This document shows, in pieces, positions 16,004-27,345 of a stretch of 62,979 nucleotides of DNA (positions are counted from its first letter, which is position 1; each line of letters begins with the position of its first letter). The notes under the pieces were generated by a model that was not told the origin of the DNA, searched no databases, and worked only from the letters and a program-made list of their open reading frames with translations. A program made the position numbers and the translations under genes. Source of the DNA: Sinomonas humi (lineage in GTDB: Bacteria; Actinomycetota; Actinomycetes; Actinomycetales; Micrococcaceae); the NCBI RefSeq assembly GCF_000802235.1, contig NZ_JTDL01000136.1:1-62979 (forward strand), read 5' to 3'.

Positions 16004-17731
16004 ATGCGGATCACCGACACATCGGACCTGTGGTGGAAGACAGGCATCATCTACTGCCTCGACGTGGAGACCTTCTTCGACTCGAACGGCGACGGTTGCG
16101 GAGACCTCGCCGGACTCGCAGAAAGGGTCGACTACATCGCCGAGATCGGCGTGACCTGCGTGTGGCTCATGCCTTTCTATCCAACACCCCATCGGGACGA
16201 CGGGTACGACATCACCGACTTCTTCGGGGTCGACGACCGTCTCGGCCACCACGGGGACCTCGTCGAGTTCATCCGCATGGCCCAGGACCGGGGTCTGAGG
16301 GTAATCGTCGACCTCGTCGTCAACCACACCTCCGACCAGCACCCTTGGTTCCGGGCAGCCCGGTCCTCCAAAGACAACCCGTTCAGGGACTTCTATGTCT
16401 GGCGCTCTGACCCGCCGCCCGACACCTCAAAGGAAGTCGTCTTCCCGGACCAGGAGAAGTCGATCTGGACCTTGGACGAGGCCACGGGCGAGTGGTACCT
16501 CCATCACTTCTACAAGGAACAGCCCGATCTGAACGTGGCAAACCCGAAGGTACGCGACGAGATCGCCAAGGTCATCGGCTTCTGGCTGCATCTGGGCATC
16601 AGCGGGTTCAGGGTGGACGCCGTGCCCTACTTCCTCTCGATGGAAGGCGTCAGAAAGGAGGAACTGGAGAAGTTCCACAATCCTCACGACTACCTTCGGG
16701 CGCTGCGGAGGTTCATGGGTCGCCGTGCCGGCGACTCGGTGCTGCTCGGTGAAGTGAACCTGCCCTACGAGCACCAGATGGACTACTTCGGCGGCCCGGA
16801 AGGCGACGAGCTGACGATGATGTTCGACTTCATCGCCATGCAGAAGACGTACCTCTCCCTGGCGCAGCAGGATGCCCGGCCGCTCGCCCAGGCTCTCCGC
16901 GACCGACCATGGCTCCCACCCGACAATCAATGGGCCACTTTTGTGCGGAACCACGACGAGCTGACGCTCGACAAGCTGAGCGAGGACGAGCGCCGAGAGG
17001 TCTTCGAGGCATTCGGGCCGGAGCCCGAAATGCAGGTCTTCGGGCGGGGCCTCAAGAGGAGGGTGCCCCCCATGCTCGACGGGGATCCGCGCAGGATCCG
17101 CCTGGTCTACTCGCTCCTCTTCACCCTCCCCGGTACCCCAGTGCTCTACTACGGCGAGGAGATCGGCATGGGAGAGGACCTTTCCGCCGAGGGACGGATG
17201 GCCGTTCGGACGCCAATGCAGTGGACGGCAGAACCCAGTGCGGGCTTCTCCACGGCACCTCCCGACAAGCTCGTGAGCCGCATTCCCGAGGGAGGCTATG
17301 GGCCGCGGTACGTGAACGTCTCAGCTGCCCGCCGCGACCCGGACTCGCTCTTGAACTTCATCACCCGCCTAGCCCAGCGCTACCGCGAATGCCCCGAACT
17401 GGGCTGGGGGACCCATGAGGTCCTCGAGCATCCAGTCGCCTCCGTGCTGGCCCACCGCGTGACGTGGGAAGACGCGAGCATGGTGGCGCTACACAACCTC
17501 TCGCCCGAGGCCGCGACCGTCCCCCTGCGGCTCGGCAGACCGCCGTCCGGGTCCTCGCCGGACGCGCCAGCCTGCTGGGAACACGTCGTGCTCCTCGACC
17601 TTCTCCGCTCGGGCGTCTACCCGGACGAGGGTCTTCCGGTCGGCGAGGACGGAGCAGTCGAGGTCCCTATCGAAGGCTACGGGCACGCCTGGCTGCGGAT
17701 CCATCGCCCGGATCAGCGCCGCCTGCTTTAG
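16004..17731 (+). CDS. GH13 alpha-amylase family enzyme, trehalose-synthase-like
   Basis: 575 residues with the full (beta/alpha)8 catalytic set: DVVNHTSDQHPWF-type region I (VDLVVNHTS), nucleophile Asp in GFRVDAVPYF, acid/base Glu in LLGEVNLPYE, and transition-state Asp in VRNHDELTL. The sequence around WWKTGIIYCLDVETFFDSNG and MPFYPTPHRDDGYDI fits the maltose alpha-D-glucosyltransferase (GH13_16) group and relatives, though at 575 residues it is the short form without a maltokinase domain. Intracellular; no signal peptide. A final beta domain runs from about 490. Substrate (maltose/trehalose versus other alpha-glucosides) is inferred. Confidence 0.85.
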   Translation: MRITDTSDLWWKTGIIYCLDVETFFDSNGDGCGDLAGLAERVDYIAEIGVTCVWLMPFYPTPHRDDGYDITDFFGVDDRLGHHGDLVEFIRMAQDRGLRVIVDLVVNHTSDQHPWFRAARSSKDNPFRDFYVWRSDPPPDTSKEVVFPDQEKSIWTLDEATGEWYLHHFYKEQPDLNVANPKVRDEIAKVIGFWLHLGISGFRVDAVPYFLSMEGVRKEELEKFHNPHDYLRALRRFMGRRAGDSVLLGEVNLPYEHQMDYFGGPEGDELTMMFDFIAMQKTYLSLAQQDARPLAQALRDRPWLPPDNQWATFVRNHDELTLDKLSEDERREVFEAFGPEPEMQVFGRGLKRRVPPMLDGDPRRIRLVYSLLFTLPGTPVLYYGEEIGMGEDLSAEGRMAVRTPMQWTAEPSAGFSTAPPDKLVSRIPEGGYGPRYVNVSAARRDPDSLLNFITRLAQRYRECPELGWGTHEVLEHPVASVLAHRVTWEDASMVALHNLSPEAATVPLRLGRPPSGSSPDAPACWEHVVLLDLLRSGVYPDEGLPVGEDGAVEVPIEGYGHAWLRIHRPDQRRLL

Positions 17732-17921
17732 GAGGACCGTGCCGTTCAAGGTCGTCGCCTTTCTCAAGAACCTAGGCATTTCGGAGACTCGGGCCCCGTC
17801 GCATTCGTACCGCATCGGAATTTCCGCTAGCTTCGGAGGCGCGGATGTCTCGGTGATTCGATTCCCTGTCTCCGCTCCAACAGTGCTCAGGCTCCTGCGA
17901 TTCTCTCTACTGAAGCGAAAG

Positions 17922-17956
17922 GGTCGCCTACTTGGGAGACTCCCAAGTAGGCGACC
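17922..17956. terminator. Rho-independent terminator hairpin A
   Basis: Perfect 16-bp stem GGTCGCCTACTTGGGA with loop GAC, followed on the plus strand by GTTTTC. It ends plus-strand transcription from the GH13 gene and probably also minus-strand transcription coming from the 18373-20334 gene. Confidence 0.85.
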
Positions 17957-18006
17957 GTTTTCTTGCATATGAGGCCCGGTTCTTCCACCTAGACCTGTTT
18001 CTCACA
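17922..18006 (-). repeat. Structured repeat element, copy A
   Basis: In minus orientation: TGTGAGAAACAGGTCTAG, a GGGCCTC block, an A-rich spacer and the hairpin above. It aligns with copy B at 20478-20555 along its whole length. The stems differ but remain fully paired (compensating changes), and TGTGAGA, AGGTCTAG and GGGCCTC are shared. The two copies bracket the HEPN-like gene. Confidence 0.7.
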
Positions 18007-18040
18007 CCAACGCACGAATCCAGATTTATCAGCTTGGTGC

Positions 18041-18226
18041 TCAGGGCGTCATCAATAGCGCAGGGCGACCCGAGTTCGGAGAAGTAGTCGTAGGAGACAG
18101 CCGCGGCTCCGACATCTCGACGTCGAAGCGCTGCCGCCTCGAGCCATTCACCTTGGTGTGTCCGACCCCAAGTAGGATCCCCTCGTGCACCGGACCTGCT
18201 GGTTCGCTGTGCGTCCTAGCACTCAT
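18041..18226 (-). CDS. Possible small ORF downstream of the HEPN-like gene
   Basis: 61 codons from an ATG with a good ribosome site (GGAGAGGA, five-base spacing), starting MSARTHSEPAGPVHEGIL. Against it: composition is poor, and a second minus-strand frame through the same DNA, open without a start codon, reads more protein-like (GEWLEAAALRRRDVGAAAV, then YDYFSELGSPCAIDDALS). Either this small gene is real or the stretch is a remnant of a longer gene cut by the insertion. I cannot decide. The rest of 17732-18372 has nothing else I can support. Confidence 0.3.
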   Translation of the reverse strand: MSARTHSEPAGPVHEGILLGVGHTKVNGSRRQRFDVEMSEPRLSPTTTSPNSGRPALLMTP

Positions 18227-18372
18227 CTGGATCCTCTCCCCGAGGCGACCGTTACCTGCGGCAGAGGCTCCTCGGCGCCGTCGATGGCACGAGTCACAGC
18301 CTTGTGAGCAGTGGGCAGGAGCGCAGTCGACGTCCCGCCCGTCCTGGTCAGGGCGCTCGGGAGATGAGTCCC

Positions 18373-20334
18373 CTAGCTGTTGTCCCGCGAACTCGACTCA
18401 TGTGCTGAGAGACAAAAGTCGTCGTTCATCTTGATGACTAGTGCCACTGTAAGGCGCAGCGCGGTGATATAGGTGTTGAAGTGGGCATCGTGCCCGTCCC
18501 CATTGGCCTGCGACCCGTGAAGGTACTTGTTCCGCAGCTGGGGACCATTGCTGGAGTCCACATTGTTGAGGAAGTAGTTGAAGTACTTCCCCTCGGCTTC
18601 AGTCAGCAGCGAGGAGCGACGTTTCGCCCAACCTTTCGCCACCATGGCGTCCGCCTCTGCGCGTCCGGCGGCCGAGAGGTGGTAGTAGCTAGCTGCTTGA
18701 GTGGTGAACAGGGCCCTGAGGATGAGGAGCTGCTCGGTGCTCACGATCTGTATGTGCGTTCCATTGTCCTCAACAACCCCGAGCTTGATCAGACGGTCAA
18801 GGCTGGGCTTCTGGTAGTCCTCGAAGTCGTCGTACGCGACCTGGTTCTCCAGGAGAAGCCTGGCGCCGTTATCCGCATTGAGGGACTCGTTGACGTAGTT
18901 CAGGCCGGACTGGTCGGAGAACAAGAGATTTAGGATGCTGGCGGTCTCCTCACCTTCGGATACATACACGTACTTGCCCCCGAGAAGGCTCGGCACGTCT
19001 CTGTATCGGACCTGTTCCGAGCCCATGGCGAGCAGGTCCCGGTCGAGCTCACCATCCTTTACGAACAGGGAGAACTGGGTTGCGACGCTTTCCATCTCGG
19101 CGAACAGGTGCCTCACCCTTTGGAGGTATGAGGACGCCTTGTCTGACGGGGTGAATGAGAAGTTCGCGGCTCCGAACTCCTCAACGAGGTACTTCTCGAA
19201 GAACCAGGAGACAACCTGCTCCAGATCGATGCCCTTCGACTCCAGGAAGAAGTGGTACATGCTCGTCTGGAGACGCGTGCTCATGTCGTGGGCCCGGAAC
19301 ACCCCGCTGACCTTGTATTCGGTCTTTCCTGTGGTCCCAATGATCCGCTCCACGACACCGAGGTGAGCCGGGTAGGACGGAAGGGTCAGCAGCCCCTGGC
19401 GGTCAACGAACTCGAACAGGTGTTGGAAATTGTTGAGGATGCTGGGGTTGTCGCAGGTCTCTTCAAACCATCGGCGGCTGTATGTGTAACGCGAGATCAA
19501 CCCGTCTGAAGTATCCAGCTCGAACACGACCGGTTCTTTCTGGCTTCCGGAAATGCGCACTTCGCACCCAGTCTTGAGACCATGGTTTTCGGCGAAGAGC
19601 TTCGCGGTCATCTCCTCGCTGCGCCTCTTGGCACGCAGCTTGAGCTTGGCGTCGATTCCGGCCTCACGATTCTCCTTGGCGGTTGCGATCAGCCCGACGT
19701 AATTGGGGTTCGCGCTCTCGCTGTCGACATAGGCCTCCAGCAGTTCGCGGGCATCTGCTGGTGTGAAGCTCGCCGGAAGGTGGATCTCTCCTCGGACGCC
19801 GGCCTGCAGGTACTTTCGAATCACCTGCTCGGCGCCTCGAGGCGAGGCAAGCAGCTCACCCCGCACCTCGGCGTCGTAGGCCTGCACAAACTTCTTGCTC
19901 GCGAGCCACTCACCCATCTGCACGCCTGCCGCAATGAGCGCGGGAAGGACCGTGGCGCTGTCACAGCGTTCGAACGCCTTGTACCGGCCGAGTAGGTCCA
20001 AAAGGTCTCGGTGGTAGCAGCGGCTGACGCCCGCCATCATGGCAGCGAAGTTGGTGTTGTCAATGGCCGAAAAGAACCGCGCTACGGCACCTCTGATCTC
20101 GGAAATCCGTGACTGGGCCTGGCTGCGCTCCTCCTCGCTGTACCCGATCGGAAGGAACCCATGTTCGAGGTACTGCTGGACATTGTGGAGCTCGAGGATG
20201 TCCTCAATGCTCGCCGAGACGTTCTTCGGGTCGAACTCCTGAGCAAGTTCGCCTACACGCGGGACAAACCATCCGGTCGCCATGTCATGGGCGCCGTAGA
20301 ACCGGACCCGCCAGGCCTCATCCTCTTCACCCAC
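18373..20334 (-). CDS. Large protein with C-terminal HEPN-like domain, candidate defence gene
   Basis: 653 residues, no family recognised for most of it. The N-terminal two thirds look alpha-helical and soluble, with no transmembrane segment, P-loop or helicase motif. The C-terminal ~80 residues (EAEGKYFNYFLNNVDSS, then LRNKYLHGSQ, then FNTYITALRLTVALVIKM) match the pattern of HEPN domains; RNKYLH satisfies the R-x4-H ribonuclease motif at about residue 600. Base composition is visibly less GC-rich than the flanking genes, and it sits alone between two homologous terminator-like elements next to nrdF, which points to acquisition. The GTG start has GAGG eight bases upstream. A nucleic-acid-sensing abortive-infection role is inference only. 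Confidence 0.7.
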   Translation of the reverse strand: MGEEDEAWRVRFYGAHDMATGWFVPRVGELAQEFDPKNVSASIEDILELHNVQQYLEHGFLPIGYSEEERSQAQSRISEIRGAVARFFSAIDNTNFAAMMAGVSRCYHRDLLDLLGRYKAFERCDSATVLPALIAAGVQMGEWLASKKFVQAYDAEVRGELLASPRGAEQVIRKYLQAGVRGEIHLPASFTPADARELLEAYVDSESANPNYVGLIATAKENREAGIDAKLKLRAKRRSEEMTAKLFAENHGLKTGCEVRISGSQKEPVVFELDTSDGLISRYTYSRRWFEETCDNPSILNNFQHLFEFVDRQGLLTLPSYPAHLGVVERIIGTTGKTEYKVSGVFRAHDMSTRLQTSMYHFFLESKGIDLEQVVSWFFEKYLVEEFGAANFSFTPSDKASSYLQRVRHLFAEMESVATQFSLFVKDGELDRDLLAMGSEQVRYRDVPSLLGGKYVYVSEGEETASILNLLFSDQSGLNYVNESLNADNGARLLLENQVAYDDFEDYQKPSLDRLIKLGVVEDNGTHIQIVSTEQLLILRALFTTQAASYYHLSAAGRAEADAMVAKGWAKRRSSLLTEAEGKYFNYFLNNVDSSNGPQLRNKYLHGSQANGDGHDAHFNTYITALRLTVALVIKMNDDFCLSAHESSSRDNS

Positions 20335-20343
20335 TTTGTGACC

Positions 20344-20379
20344 TCACTTCGCTTGGCCCAGCTCGAACGACGTCATCAT
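20344..20379 (-). other. Possible 11-codon leader ORF before the HEPN-like gene
   Basis: ATGATG start, peptide MMTSFELGQAK, TGA nine bases before the GTG of the 653-residue gene. The ribosome site of the large gene (GAGG) overlaps the leader stop, which would allow translational coupling. Could be chance. Confidence 0.25.
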
Positions 20380-20477
20380 GGCGTATTAGTAAGACACTAG
20401 ATGGCCCGGAGGGGGCCTAGGAGGAGGGGCAGCGGCAGGGGCCCGGATGCCGCACTGCCGGTCTCAAATAGCGAATA

Positions 20478-20517
20478 CTGACGGCCTATCTGCAAGTGCT
20501 TGCAGATAGGCCGTCAG
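20478..20517. terminator. Terminator hairpin B, downstream of nrdF
   Basis: Perfect 19-bp stem CTGACGGCCTATCTGCAAG with a two-base apex (tighter pairing probably opens a slightly larger loop). It is about 55 bases past the nrdF stop and just upstream of the HEPN-like gene on the same strand, so it separates the two transcription units. TTT follows on the plus strand. Confidence 0.8.
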
Positions 20518-20555
20518 TTTCTGGCGGATAGAGGCCCAGACTTGCAACTAGACCT
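20478..20555 (-). repeat. Structured repeat element, copy B
   Basis: Homologous to copy A (17922-18006): minus-strand order TGTGAGATATAGGTCTAG, GGGCCTC, CAGAAACTG, hairpin. Begins 15 bases after the nrdF stop. Probably the native nrd terminator, duplicated around the inserted gene. Confidence 0.7.
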
Positions 20556-20570
20556 ATATCTCACAAGGGA

Positions 20571-23772
<3,202 letters not shown>

Positions 23773-24265
23773 AATGCGTCCAATCCTTCGGTGACCCGGG
23801 CGACGTCGTCCGTCGTTCCCATGAGTTCGAATCGGTAGAGGTGGGGCACTTTGCACTTGACGGCGATGATGTCGCCGGCCGCACAGTAGTTGTCCCCGAA
23901 ATTCGTGTTGCCCGCACTGATGACCCCTCGGATCAGCGAGCGGTTCTGCGGATCGTTGAGGAACCTGATGACCTGCTTCGGCACAGACCCCGCTCCCCCG
24001 GTCCCGCCATACGTCGGGACGACCAGGACGAACGGCTCCGTCGCGCGGAGCGGCTGATCGGTCGGGTGGAGCGGGATCCGTTCGGCGTCCAGGCCGAGCT
24101 TGCCCACAAACCGGTGGGTGTTGCCGGAGACAGACGAGAAGTAGATGAGTCGGCTCGAGACGAGGCGGGGCTCGGGCTGCGCGCCCGGCGCATCAGCGCC
24201 TGCCGCGGCTGTGACCAGAGAGGTCACCTCAGCACCCCCTGCAAGAGAAAACGGACGACGGCGCG

Positions 24266-24517
24266 TCAGGCCACCGAAGCGGACGACGACGCGGTCTGGG
24301 CGAGCTCTTCGATCTTGTCGGGACGGAAGCCCGACCAGTGGCCACCATCGGTCACGACCACGGGAGCCTGCATGTAGCCCATCGCCTTGAGACGCTCGAG
24401 CGCGTCCGGGTCCTGGGTGACGTCAACGCTCTGGTACGCAATGCCCTTCTTGTCCAGCGCACGGTAGGTGGCATTGCACTGCACGCACGCCGGCTTCGTG
24501 TAGACCGTGACGTTCAT
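24266..24517 (-). CDS. nrdH: Glutaredoxin-like NrdH
   Basis: 83-residue NrdH redoxin, electron donor to NrdE. It starts [18 protein letters not shown] with the CVQC active site, and [14 protein letters not shown] is the typical C-terminal motif. The ATG is preceded by AGGAGGGAAGGAACC, so the longer reading frame to 24592 is not the start. First gene of the operon; candidate NrdR boxes lie about 105-160 bases upstream. Confidence 0.95.
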   Translation of the reverse strand: MNVTVYTKPACVQCNATYRALDKKGIAYQSVDVTQDPDALERLKAMGYMQAPVVVTDGGHWSGFRPDKIEELAQTASSSASVA

Positions 24518-24618
24518 GGTTCCTTCCCTCCTGGAAGACTTGCTGGCTTCGGCCCATGATGGGCCCCCCATATGGCCGGCGGCCTTCCCCAATGGATCGG
24601 ACTGCCTCGGCGTGACTC

Positions 24619-24680
24619 GATACTACATGTAGTGGTCGGCGCCGCTGTGAACCCCAAGATGATGTCTTACAAGTATGTCA
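24619..24680 (-). promoter_or_regulatory. Candidate NrdR box pair upstream of nrdH
   Basis: 24622-24633 is a perfect palindrome ACTACATGTAGT, in the wider match ATACTACATGTAGTGG to the NrdR consensus. A weaker relative, TTACAAGTATGT (24667-24678), shares the TACAnGTA core 44 bases away, about four helical turns. NrdR usually binds paired boxes and represses nrd genes. The rest of 24518-24912 shows no coding signal. Confidence 0.6.
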
Positions 24681-24912
24681 TTCATCACGCGGCGAGTCCA
24701 CACTTCCTACACAGTTAACGCACCGCCGGAGCCGCGAAATTCCGCGCTTCAGGTGACCTTGTCCACAGGATGTGGAGCGCTGAACACACACCCGGAAAAA
24801 TCCCCGTGTCGCGGATCCTCGGCGTGTCGCGTCGGCGATTCAAGCCCAGGTTCCCCTAGGCCTCCCGTGCCGTAGGCTGAATGGGACCCCGTGATCGAAA
24901 GAGGAGGTCGCC

Positions 24913-25845
24913 ATGGTCAACCCAGTCCACCTTCAGACTCTCCTTGAAGTGGTGCGGCAGGGTTCCTTCGCCGCTGCTGCCCATCGCCTCGGGTACACAG
25001 CCTCCGCCGTCTCGCAGCAGATGGCAGCCCTCGAGCGGGAGACCGGAGTCAAGCTGTTCATCCGCTCGGCCAAGAGCGTCGTGCCCACGGAGGCCGCCGC
25101 CGTCATGACTCGGCACGCGACCAAAGTGCTCACCGACATCGACGCGCTCAAGGCGGCCACCGCACGCGCAGCCGAAGCGGCCGCACGCCAGCTCCGCCTG
25201 GGCATCTTCCCCAGTCTCGCGACATACGTCCTCCCCGGCGTCCTCAAGAACGAGCGCTGGCGGCACCTCGGCCTCGACCTCCACGTCGCCGTCGCCGAGC
25301 CCGGCGAAACGATCCGCGGGCTTCTCGCGGGAGGCGAACTCGACGTCGTCCTCGTCTACCAAGTGGGCCAAAGCGGGCTTGCGTGGCCGCACACGATGGA
25401 CCGCCAATGGATCGGCGACGACCCGTTCTGCGTCGTCCTCCCCGCTTCCTGGGGCATCGCCAACGGAGCGCAGGTGACGTCCGCCCAGCTCGGCGGCATG
25501 CCGTGGATCGTGCATCACCCCGGTACGAGCGACGCCGCCGTCATCGACCGGCTCTTCGCGAGCTGTGGGCTCGAACCCCGAGTGGTGGCCTACAGCGACG
25601 ACTTCAACGCAAGCCTCGGGCTCGCCTCCGCGGGGCTCGGGGCCGCCCTCGTTCCGGAGCTTGCCCTCCAGTCGCGACCGGAGGGCGTCGTCGTCGTGGA
25701 CGTCCCGGAGATCCGGCTTGCGCGCAATATCTTCGCGCTGCGCCCCGGCGGGAGCACAGACCCCCAGACGGGCCTCTTCCTCGACCTCGTCGCCGAGACT
25801 CTCAAGTCACTTCCGCCACGCGGGCCCGGCGCGGCGCGGCGCTGA
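24913..25845 (+). CDS. LysR family transcriptional regulator
   Basis: 310 residues: N-terminal winged helix-turn-helix (LLEVVRQGSFAAAAHRLGYT, SAVSQQMAALE, then LFIRSAKSVVPTEA) and a C-terminal substrate-binding-like effector domain. The ATG follows GAGGAGGTCGCC. Divergent from nrdH; target and ligand unknown. Followed by a DUF72 gene 40 bases downstream. Confidence 0.9.
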   Translation: MVNPVHLQTLLEVVRQGSFAAAAHRLGYTASAVSQQMAALERETGVKLFIRSAKSVVPTEAAAVMTRHATKVLTDIDALKAATARAAEAAARQLRLGIFPSLATYVLPGVLKNERWRHLGLDLHVAVAEPGETIRGLLAGGELDVVLVYQVGQSGLAWPHTMDRQWIGDDPFCVVLPASWGIANGAQVTSAQLGGMPWIVHHPGTSDAAVIDRLFASCGLEPRVVAYSDDFNASLGLASAGLGAALVPELALQSRPEGVVVVDVPEIRLARNIFALRPGGSTDPQTGLFLDLVAETLKSLPPRGPGAARR

Positions 25846-25885
25846 TCGAGGCGCCCCGGACAGCGCGGCCCCTACTCTGGGGACC

Positions 25886-26701
25886 GTGGCCACTGCGTAT
25901 ATAGGTGTCTCCGGCTGGCGCTACTCGAGCTGGCGCGGCGACTTCTACCCGCGCGGCTTGCGCCAGAAGGACGAACTCGCCTACGCCGCGGAACGAATGT
26001 CCTCCGTCGAGCTCAACGGGTCCTTCTACTCGCTCCAACGCCCTTCGTCCTACGAAGCCTGGCGCGATGCGACGCCCGAGGGCTTTGTATTTGCAGTCAA
26101 GGGCGGCCGCTTCATCACCCACATGAAACAGCTTCGCGACGTCGAGGCTGCGTTCGCCAACTTCTTCGCTTCGGGAGTGCTCGCGCTCGGGGGCAAGCTC
26201 GGCCCGATCCTGTGGCAGCTTCCCGAGCGGATGGCCTTCGACGAGGACACGCTCTCGGGGTTCTTCGACCTGCTCCCCCGCACGGCGTCGTCGGCCGCCG
26301 CACTCGCGCACCGCCATGACGAGAAGGTGCCTGAGCAGCGGGCCTTCCTCGATGTCCTCGCGGAGGTGCCGCTGCGCCACGCGCTCGAGCCGCGGCACGA
26401 GAGCTTCGACACTCCCGCTGCCCGGGCCTTCCTCGCCGAGCGGGAAATCTGCACCGTCATCGCGGACAGCGCCGGGCGGTGGCCCGTGCTCCACGACGAG
26501 ACCGCCCACTTCCGCTACGTGCGCCTCCACGGCGAGACGAGGCTGTACGGCGGCGGCTACGCCGAGGCCTCGCTCGACGAGTGGGCTGAGCGAGTGCGGG
26601 CTTGGCTCGACGGCGGCTTCGACACCTACGTCTACTTCGACAACGACGCCGACGGGCGGGCTCCGCACGACGCCGTGAATCTACTCGCGCGGCTTGCCTG
26701 A
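25886..26701 (+). CDS. DUF72 (YecE-like) family protein
   Basis: 271-residue TIM-barrel-like DUF72 protein. Typical motifs: YIGVSGWRYSSWRGDFYP, VELNGSFYSLQRPSS, FAVKGGRFITHMKQL, LWQLPERM, then FRYVRLHGE and YVYFDNDADGRAPHDA. Biochemical role is unknown for the family. The GTG start at 25886 begins the conserved domain; the longer upstream reading frame overlaps the LysR gene in another frame and is not believed. Confidence 0.9.
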   Translation: MATAYIGVSGWRYSSWRGDFYPRGLRQKDELAYAAERMSSVELNGSFYSLQRPSSYEAWRDATPEGFVFAVKGGRFITHMKQLRDVEAAFANFFASGVLALGGKLGPILWQLPERMAFDEDTLSGFFDLLPRTASSAAALAHRHDEKVPEQRAFLDVLAEVPLRHALEPRHESFDTPAARAFLAEREICTVIADSAGRWPVLHDETAHFRYVRLHGETRLYGGGYAEASLDEWAERVRAWLDGGFDTYVYFDNDADGRAPHDAVNLLARLA

Positions 26702-26719
26702 GAGGGCTATCTTTTTCCC

Positions 26720-27223
26720 ATGGAGACGGCAGTCAGCCGGCATTTCGGGGAAATTGCCCTCACACCGGCGGGGCAACGGATCATCTCGGGCCTGTACGAG
26801 CACGACGGCGTGCCGATCCCGCTGGACCTCAGCATCGGTGAGCACGACCGGATCGACGAAGCGTGCCTCCACAAAGTGGACTACCGCCTACGTTTCCTCC
26901 CGGAGCTCGTCGACGCGGCGCGCGAGAGGATTATCCAAGACCTCCAGGACGACGATTCCCCGGCCGTCGAATACCGGCATTTTCATTGCCAGAACCTGAG
27001 CGACGGCCGGGTGCGAGAACTTTTCGGTGTAGCTTCGCAGGACGAGGTCGACGGCGAGCGGTTCGTCCAAGCGCTGCGGCTCACCAAGGTCGGGATCTTC
27101 CCGGGCCAGCCCGAGCGGTATTTCGTGCTTGGCTTCACCCTCGGCCAGGGCTTCACAGACGAGGTACTCCTCGCGGCCGCCGACGAAGACGGGGTGGTCG
27201 ATGACGAGGTCGAGTGGGATTAG
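26720..27223 (+). CDS. DUF2004-like hypothetical protein
   Basis: 167 residues. The opening HFGEIAL, the PIPLDLSIG segment, and the later FVQALRLTKVGIFPGQPERYFVLGFTLG region (VQALRLTKVGIF, then FVLGFTLG) resemble DUF2004 proteins of actinobacteria, an uncharacterised group. No signal peptide or membrane helix. 18 bases after the DUF72 gene, probably co-transcribed. Confidence 0.65.
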   Translation: METAVSRHFGEIALTPAGQRIISGLYEHDGVPIPLDLSIGEHDRIDEACLHKVDYRLRFLPELVDAARERIIQDLQDDDSPAVEYRHFHCQNLSDGRVRELFGVASQDEVDGERFVQALRLTKVGIFPGQPERYFVLGFTLGQGFTDEVLLAAADEDGVVDDEVEWD

Positions 27224-27263
27224 CTGGCCACTCGTCACAAATGACCTAGCCGGTCGACGCAAA

Positions 27264-27305
27264 AGAGCTGGCCACTCGTCGACTTCCCGACGAGTGGCCA
27301 GCTCT
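27264..27305. terminator. Bidirectional terminator with a duplicated arm
   Basis: 18-bp perfect stem AGAGCTGGCCACTCGTCG with a six-base loop, between convergent genes (DUF2004-like and metE). An extra copy of the 5' arm core, AGCTGGCCACTCGTC, lies upstream at about 27222-27237, so the 3' arm can pair with either. Confidence 0.75.
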
Positions 27306-27345
27306 CTACAGGCCAGCGGTCACTTGCGCCACGACCAGTGGGTGC

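Noticed and set aside
17739-17972. 77-codon plus-strand ORF right after the GH13 gene, with AGGAGG before its GTG
   Set aside because: It runs through terminator hairpin A and has no protein-like continuation; the ribosome-site spacing is only about three bases. At most a truncated start of a lost gene.
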